Source: Desulfobacteraceae bacterium Eth-SRB1
GTDB lineage: Bacteria; Desulfobacterota; Desulfobacteria; Desulfobacterales; ETH-SRB1
DNA: 64,000 bases
Reading direction: 5' to 3'
Assembly (NCBI GenBank): GCA_004193555.1
Contig: RPGP01000001.1
Span: 93,501 to 157,500, forward strand
This document shows, in pieces, positions 59,251 through 64,000 of the stretch. The notes beneath the pieces were generated by a model that was not told the origin of the DNA, did no database searches, and saw nothing but the letters and a program-made list of their open reading frames with translations. Position 1 is the stretch's first letter. Each line of letters starts with the position of its first letter. The translations under genes were made by a program, and so were the position numbers.

Positions 59251-60249
59251 TCATATTTCAACAAGACCTATGAGAGTATTTTTTAGCTTTATATCCTCCG
59301 TAATTTCAATATCTTTATGCGGTTTAATGCCTGCGTAACGCGAAAAAAAATCATGGGGTATTTCTCCGGGCACAAGAGAGAATGTCATCGATACTTTTTC
59401 ATTAGACTCTTCTATGAAGCCTGACTCTTTAATAATTTCATCCGAGTCCTGCCATGGATTTTCCGCCAGCATTTCGAGCCGCCCAACTAAACTCTTTCGC
59501 CATTTTTCTGTTTTTCCAATACTGTTTTTATCTGCCGGTATCAACTTGAATTTATATATAATTTTTGCTTCCGGCGTTTTATCTGCAAGATAGTCAAAAG
59601 CTGTCCGGCTATTTGTAATAAACAGCCCTGATATATCATGATCATATTGCATAATAAGCGACCATGCTTTTATTCTATCTTTTGTCATGTAATCGCCAGG
59701 ATCATCGGCAATCAATCTGTTTGTGCCGGCAGCTGTTTGTGCAAATTCATTTTCCCCTTTAAGGTTTTCAAAAAGATTCTGCTCCATTTTTTCAACATTG
59801 AGAACCCCCTGGTTTATTTCCCAGTTTTGCATGTCGAATTCCCGGGCAATATGAAGAAACAATATGGCGCCAAGCAGTGAATCCGGTTCAATTTTCTGCC
59901 GGCCTCCCCGGCTTCTTTTCTGAATATCAGCTTTAATTTGCAGTGTCAGCGAATCATTAAAAAAGGGAATGGTATCTTTATGTGCCTTGAAAAACTCTTT
60001 TATCATCCCCTTGTTTCCCTGGTGGAGATTTATCCAACCCATGCATTCTTTTAACATGGCATCTACTATATTTTTATCTTTTATTACAGGCACACGTATG
60101 TCAAGCATGCCGTTTTGAGATAATTCTTCCATTGATTCAGGGAGTTTTTGATGTGAAGGCTGATAAACAACGATCTTTCCGAACAGGTTGGATAGAGCCT
60201 CGGCAACCGGTCTGGAGATGTATGTGAATGGAAAAAATATAGGTTTCAT
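59251..60249 (-). CDS. Hypothetical protein coupled to the CysK-CysRS fusion gene
   Basis: 332 residues, not recognised. It opens KPIFFPFTYISRPVAEALSN, a membrane-like but short hydrophobic stretch, and is otherwise soluble and mainly helical. It contains a basic segment KRSRGGRQKIEPDSLLGAI, the acidic run GENEFAQTAAG, and GFIEESNEKVSMTF near the end. ATG 60249 lies one base after the stop of the fusion gene, so the two are translationally coupled. A common pathway is likely, but the role is unknown. Confidence 0.6.
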   Translation of the reverse strand: MKPIFFPFTYISRPVAEALSNLFGKIVVYQPSHQKLPESMEELSQNGMLDIRVPVIKDKNIVDAMLKECMGWINLHQGNKGMIKEFFKAHKDTIPFFNDSLTLQIKADIQKRSRGGRQKIEPDSLLGAILFLHIAREFDMQNWEINQGVLNVEKMEQNLFENLKGENEFAQTAAGTNRLIADDPGDYMTKDRIKAWSLIMQYDHDISGLFITNSRTAFDYLADKTPEAKIIYKFKLIPADKNSIGKTEKWRKSLVGRLEMLAENPWQDSDEIIKESGFIEESNEKVSMTFSLVPGEIPHDFFSRYAGIKPHKDIEITEDIKLKNTLIGLVEI

Positions 60250-60250
60250 T

Positions 60251-62527
60251 TTAGATTTTAGTGTCTTTTATTGTAATCCCGCTGGATATTAATTGATCAC
60301 GAATCCTGTCTGCAAGATCCCAGTTTTTTTCTCTTCTGGCTGTATCCCTTTCTTTTATCAGGAGCTCTATTTCAGGGTCTGAAAGCTCATTGGCAAAATC
60401 GAATATTTTCAGCACTGAATCGATATTTCTGAACGCATCCAGAATTTTTGATGCCCCATCAGGGTCAATTTCGCCGCTTAAAGCAAGTATATTTATTTTT
60501 CTGACAGTTTTGAAAATTGAGGCCAGGGCTGCTGAAATATTCAAATCATCATCCATGGCGCTGGTAAAGCCATGTTTAATGTCATACAGAAGCTGATCCA
60601 GTTCTTTATAGGGAGATCCCTCCTTAATGGAATGCAGGTTTCGGGTGCATGAATCAAGTCTTTTAAGAGTATGCTCAGCATATTCGAGCCTGTCACCGGA
60701 AAAATCAACCGGCTTTCTGTAATGGCTTGAAAGCAGCCAGAACCTGATTGTCCTGTCGGCATAGCCCATGTTGTTCATGTCCGCAAGTGTAAATCCTGCC
60801 CCCTTTTCGCCCATTTTTTTGCCGTCAACCAGCACCCTGTCACAATGCATCCAGTATTTTGCAAGCGGTTTTTTAGTGACAGCGCTGGCGATCGCTATTT
60901 CGTTTTCATGATGTGGAAAAATAAGCTCCCGGCTGCTGGTATGAATATCAAAGCTTTCTCCAAGGTATTTCATGGAAATGGCCGCACACTGTATATGCCA
61001 TGAAGGCCGTACATTTCCCCAGTCGGTGCTTATATATATTCCCCTTTTCAGCTCTGAAAGCCGGGACCTTTTAAAAAGTGTGAAATCACGCGGGTTGTCC
61101 TTTTCGTATTCATCAAGATCTACGGTGGAACCTAATTTTATCTTATTGATATCAATGCCTGACAGCTTGCCGTAATCGGAAAAGCGGGATATGTCGAAAT
61201 ATATTGAACGGAGCTTTTCATAGGCAAAGCCTTTTTTGACAAGTTTTTCCGCCAGTATGACCATATCTTCAACATGCTCGCTTGCCCTGGGATATTTATC
61301 GGCAGGTTTTATGTTCAGAAGCTTAAGATCATTCATAAATGAGTCGATATGTTTTTCTGTAAATTCGGTTAGACTCATGCCTGCTTCTTCAGAACCGGAT
61401 ATTGTTTTGTCATCCATGTCCGTGATGTTCATAATGTGGGTGACGGAGTAACCCCTGTATTCGAGATAACGGCACAGCAGGTCGGCAAAGACTAAGCGCC
61501 GGCATTCCGCAAGGTTTATCCGTGCATGAGCTGTAGGTCCGCAGGAATATATTGATACTTTTCCAGGAAGCATCGGCTCAAACGTCTCCTTGCTCCTGCT
61601 AATGGTGTTGAACAATTGGAGCCCGGCGCTGTCTTGAGCGGTAAAAAGGGATGTGCTCAGGTAACGCTCGCCCCCATCCGGGAATATTACGACAACCGTG
61701 CCCTCAGTCATGGCTTCGGCCTCTTTTCGCGCAATAACCATGGCGGCTCCACTGCTCATACCAACAAAGATGCCTTCCTCTTTTGCGAGACGTCTTGTCA
61801 TTTCAAAGGCCTTTTCGTCCTCAATATTTACTATCTTATCAAGCCGTTTTTTATCGTAAATCTCAGGCCGATAAGCCTCCTTCATATTCTTTAATCCCTG
61901 AATTTTATGGCCAAGGTATGGTTCAACGCCGATAATGCGGATGTTTGTATTATATTCTTTGAGCCTTTTTGAGATGCCCATCAGCGTGCCTGTTGTTCCC
62001 ATAGTAGCAACAACGGTTGTAATTTTTCCTCCTGTCTGCCTCCATATTTCTTCGGCTGTTCCATAATAATGGGCAAGGCAGTTGGCTTCATTATTGAACT
62101 GGTCAGTCATAAAATAGGCTTCAGGATTTTCGCGAACCAGGCGATAGGCTTTTTCAATAGCGCCATCTGTGCCAAGATGGCTCGGTGTAAGTAAAATATC
62201 AGCGCCGCGGGCCTTAAGGATTTTTCGCCGTTCCACGCTGACCGCTTCCGACATTATCAACAGAAGTTTATATCCTTTGACAGAACAGACAAGGGCAAGA
62301 CCGATGCCTGTATTCCCGCTTGTGGCCTCAATTACGGTTTTATGCGGTGTAAGGGCGCCGGATTTTTCACCTGCTTCGATCATGAAAAGGGCAGACCTGT
62401 CTTTGATCGAACCTCCCGGGTTTAAATATTCAAGCTTTGCGAGTATTTTTACCCTTGGATTTGGATTCAGATTTCTTATCTCAATCAGCGGCGTATTGCC
62501 TATGGTATCTAAAATTGAATAGCTCAT
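60251..62527 (-). CDS. Cysteine synthase / cysteinyl-tRNA-synthetase-like fusion
   Basis: 758 residues from ATG 62527; GTG 62548 would add seven, and the positions below use that numbering. Residues 8-305 form a complete PLP cysteine synthase: NPGGSIKDR with Lys49, TSGNTGIG at 76-83 and GTTGTLMG. Residues 310-765 follow cysteinyl-tRNA synthetase throughout: SCGPT, MNITDMDDK, WHIQC and FPHHENE, with zinc ligands C336, C521, H546 and E550 at canonical spacing, plus an anticodon-region tail. HIGH is replaced by NLAE (345-348), KMSKS by KMGEK (578-582) and the DIHGGG loop by DIHTSS. It may channel new cysteine into activation, but adenylation or tRNA charging is doubtful. Upstream is tmk; downstream is a coupled unknown gene. 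Confidence 0.88.
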   Translation of the reverse strand: MSYSILDTIGNTPLIEIRNLNPNPRVKILAKLEYLNPGGSIKDRSALFMIEAGEKSGALTPHKTVIEATSGNTGIGLALVCSVKGYKLLLIMSEAVSVERRKILKARGADILLTPSHLGTDGAIEKAYRLVRENPEAYFMTDQFNNEANCLAHYYGTAEEIWRQTGGKITTVVATMGTTGTLMGISKRLKEYNTNIRIIGVEPYLGHKIQGLKNMKEAYRPEIYDKKRLDKIVNIEDEKAFEMTRRLAKEEGIFVGMSSGAAMVIARKEAEAMTEGTVVVIFPDGGERYLSTSLFTAQDSAGLQLFNTISRSKETFEPMLPGKVSIYSCGPTAHARINLAECRRLVFADLLCRYLEYRGYSVTHIMNITDMDDKTISGSEEAGMSLTEFTEKHIDSFMNDLKLLNIKPADKYPRASEHVEDMVILAEKLVKKGFAYEKLRSIYFDISRFSDYGKLSGIDINKIKLGSTVDLDEYEKDNPRDFTLFKRSRLSELKRGIYISTDWGNVRPSWHIQCAAISMKYLGESFDIHTSSRELIFPHHENEIAIASAVTKKPLAKYWMHCDRVLVDGKKMGEKGAGFTLADMNNMGYADRTIRFWLLSSHYRKPVDFSGDRLEYAEHTLKRLDSCTRNLHSIKEGSPYKELDQLLYDIKHGFTSAMDDDLNISAALASIFKTVRKINILALSGEIDPDGASKILDAFRNIDSVLKIFDFANELSDPEIELLIKERDTARREKNWDLADRIRDQLISSGITIKDTKI

Positions 62528-62571
62528 CGTTTTTCTTTGAGTTAGCACACCTTCGGTGCGGATATAAATAT

Positions 62572-62790
62572 AAGTGCCTAAAGTGAGCTAAAGTATATTA
62601 AAGTGCCTAAAGTTGTGGTACGCCTTCGGCGTGCTAATTGATAACTCAAAACCTCTTAGATGCTGCCCGAATTGTGCCCAAAATTATGCATTGATGGCTT
62701 AAGAAACTTACCTGCCGGCAGGCAGGTATAAAATGGCAGAATTCCTTAACTTTAGGCATTTTAGGCACTTTAGCTCACTTTAGGCACTTT
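62572..62790. repeat. Inverted array of AAAGT units (copy 2), reaching into tmk
   Basis: GTGCCTAAAGTGAGCTAAAG and further units at 62572-62614 are matched by the complementary run at 62746-62790. The latter encodes the last codons and stop of tmk. The centre includes CTGCCGGCAG at 62712-62725. Compare 57187-57310. Confidence 0.75.
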
Positions 62791-63410
62791 TCTCTTAATG
62801 CATTAATTATCTGTTGCTTAACCTGATTTTCGTTTTTTGAAGCATCTATTATTAAAAACCGCCCGGGCTCAAGACGCGCCAGCTCAAGATATCCGGCCCT
62901 TACCTTTTTGTGAAAAGAAAGTTTTTCCTTTTCAAACCTGGTTTCATGACCGACCCTTGTGCCGTTATCTATCTGTTTCCATGCGCGGGAGAGGCCTGTT
63001 TCAGGCGGAAGATCAAGTAGAAACGTAATGTCAGGCTTTAAATCATTAAGGGCTAATTTGTGAAGGCTGTTTATCAGAGCGATATCGAGCCCCCTTGCAA
63101 AACCCTGGTAAACTACAGTGGCATCAAAATAGCGGTCACATAAAACAATCTTTCCCGTCGATAAAGATGGAATTATAAGTTCTTTTATATGCTGAGCGCG
63201 ATCAGCCGTATACAGCAAAAGTTCAGCCAGCGGGTCCATATCTTTGCTTTCAGGGTCAAGGAGAATTGCACGGATTTTTTCCCCGATTTTTGTGCCTCCG
63301 GGTTCACGTGTCAGAACGCATTCATATCCCCTGCTTTCCAGAAACTCAGAGATATGCACTATCTGTGTTGTTTTGCCTGAGCCTTCTATTCCTTCGAGAG
63401 TAATAAACAT
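62775..63410 (-). CDS. tmk: Thymidylate kinase
   Basis: 211 residues from ATG 63410. The P-loop is GIEGSGKT. TREPGGTKIGEKIR contains the DRX/LTREPG block, and CDRYFDATVVYQG is the DR(Y/F) motif. It phosphorylates dTMP to dTDP. The final residues CLK and the stop codon come from the AAAGT repeat. The upstream region is a GGTTTACGGTTCAC repeat with no clear Shine-Dalgarno, so expression signals are unclear; GTG/TTG starts farther upstream are less likely. Confidence 0.93.
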   Translation of the reverse strand: MFITLEGIEGSGKTTQIVHISEFLESRGYECVLTREPGGTKIGEKIRAILLDPESKDMDPLAELLLYTADRAQHIKELIIPSLSTGKIVLCDRYFDATVVYQGFARGLDIALINSLHKLALNDLKPDITFLLDLPPETGLSRAWKQIDNGTRVGHETRFEKEKLSFHKKVRAGYLELARLEPGRFLIIDASKNENQVKQQIINALREKCLK

Positions 63411-63411
63411 A

Positions 63412-63460
63412 ATTAGTAACGGTTTACGGTTCACAGTTCACGGTTTATAATTCACAGTTT
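63412..63460. repeat. GTAACGGTTTACGGTTCACAG repeat upstream of tmk
   Basis: Tandem variants of ACGGTTCACAGTTCACGGTT directly precede the tmk start codon. The sequence belongs to the family found at 104-127, 9243-9282, 51341-51359 and 63535-63572. Confidence 0.65.
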
Positions 63461-63534
63461 TTCAATGAACTATGCAACAATTGAAGCATTTGGAATGAGG
63501 ACCCCATAATTCTCCTCTACCTTCTGTTTTTTTC

Positions 63535-63572
63535 AACCGTGAACCGATAACTGTAAACCGTGAACGGTTACT
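63535..63572. repeat. AACCGTGAACCG repeat at HD-gene 3' end
   Basis: AACCGTGAACCGATAACTGT is followed by AAACCGTGAACGGTTACT. The TAA stop of the minus-strand HD-domain gene is part of the repeat (AAGTAACCG read on the minus strand). Confidence 0.65.
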
Positions 63573-64000
63573 TTTTCCCCATATAAAAATGGCGTTCCAG
63601 CAATTTATGATAGGAAGTCCATGTTTCGTTCGGATCTCCGGAAGCTATAAATTCGCGAATGCAGTTAACCTTGGAATCTACCTCATCAATATAGTTCAGC
63701 AACACGGCCTCGATGGTTTTGGGCGGTTCCGGCGATCCGAATTCTCTGACTCCATGATGACTTACAATCATATGCTTGAGCAAGATTGCCTGTTCCTCGG
63801 GAAAATCTTTTATCTTTCTGAGTTTTTCATCAAGCATTTCGATTCCGATTACAATATGGCTAAGCAGCCTGCCCTGATCAGAGTAGTCTATGTTGTGTTT
63901 GTAATCAAATTCCCTTATCTTGCCGATATCGTGAAGAATTGCGCCTGCGATAAGAAGGTCCTTGTTGATTCCCTTGTAATACTCACTGTAATGATTAACA
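63568..64000 (-). CDS. HD-domain phosphohydrolase, YhaM-like (5' end outside window)
   Basis: The frame continues off the right edge. The visible 143 codons show LIAGAILHDIGKIREFDY with the HD dyad and LLSHIVIGIEML, then MIVSHHGVREFGSPEPPKT and LNYIDEVDSKVN, the metal-binding pattern of the YhaM/CbfJ 3'-5' exoribonuclease group. The N-terminal OB fold of that family would lie outside. The orientation suggests co-transcription with tmk. Confidence 0.75.
   Translation of the reverse strand, partial: VNHYSEYYKGINKDLLIAGAILHDIGKIREFDYKHNIDYSDQGRLLSHIVIGIEMLDEKLRKIKDFPEEQAILLKHMIVSHHGVREFGSPEPPKTIEAVLLNYIDEVDSKVNCIREFIASGDPNETWTSYHKLLERHFYMGKK

Overview
The window looks like the chromosome of a strictly anaerobic, probably sulfate-reducing deltaproteobacterium (Desulfobacterota, Desulfobacterales-like). 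This is inferred from a five-gene heterodisulfide-reductase-type cluster (NarI-like cytochrome b/FeS protein, HdrB, HdrA, MvhD, FrhB/FdhB-like), UbiA/UbiX/UbiD quinone genes, zinc-type S14, and many dispersed intergenic repeats. No rRNA or dissimilatory sulfite reductase gene is present, so the lineage is an inference.

Layout. (1) 1-9400: infC with a probable AUA start; a deaminase; a lone HsdR N-terminal-domain protein; a decayed flavin-nucleotide-binding gene; an IS91-type transposase/tyrosine-recombinase remnant between 240-bp inverted repeats; then a plus-strand run with a methyltransferase, an AmmeMemoRadiSam radical SAM enzyme, ubiA, ubiX, a hypothetical gene and an MBL-fold hydrolase. 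(2) 9440-42310, all minus strand: one superlocus running from a tRNA-Thr/Tyr/Gly/Thr cluster through tuf, rpmG, tRNA-Trp, secE, nusG, rplKAJL, rpoBC, rpsL, rpsG and a second tuf, then the S10, spc and alpha operons down to rplQ. fusA is absent from its usual place between rpsG and tuf. The two tuf genes appear identical. (3) 42970-51186: mltD-like lytic transglycosylase, tRNA-Arg, ubiD, a PilZ protein, a PflA-like radical SAM protein, nadE and miaA. (4) 51369-58718: the Hdr-type redox cluster. (5) 59251-64000, minus strand: an HD-domain phosphohydrolase (cut by the window end), tmk, a cysteine synthase/cysteinyl-tRNA-synthetase fusion and a closely following gene of unknown function.

Most notable. 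The CysK-CysRS fusion keeps the zinc ligands and PLP lysine, but its HIGH and KMSKS signatures are replaced (NLAE and KMGEK). The domain may therefore not be an ordinary tRNA synthetase. The Hdr cluster has an unusual membrane subunit combining a NarI-like cytochrome b, a predicted periplasmic CxxCH haem-c loop and four [4Fe-4S] motifs. Five copies of a short non-coding element with conserved GAGACCTTTG...CAAAGGTCTC ends are each flanked by a perfect 5-bp target duplication. They lie among essential genes, including between ribosomal-protein genes and inside the tRNA cluster. Other dispersed repeats sit exactly at gene ends and supply several stop codons. Many essential genes start with TTG behind strong Shine-Dalgarno sequences.
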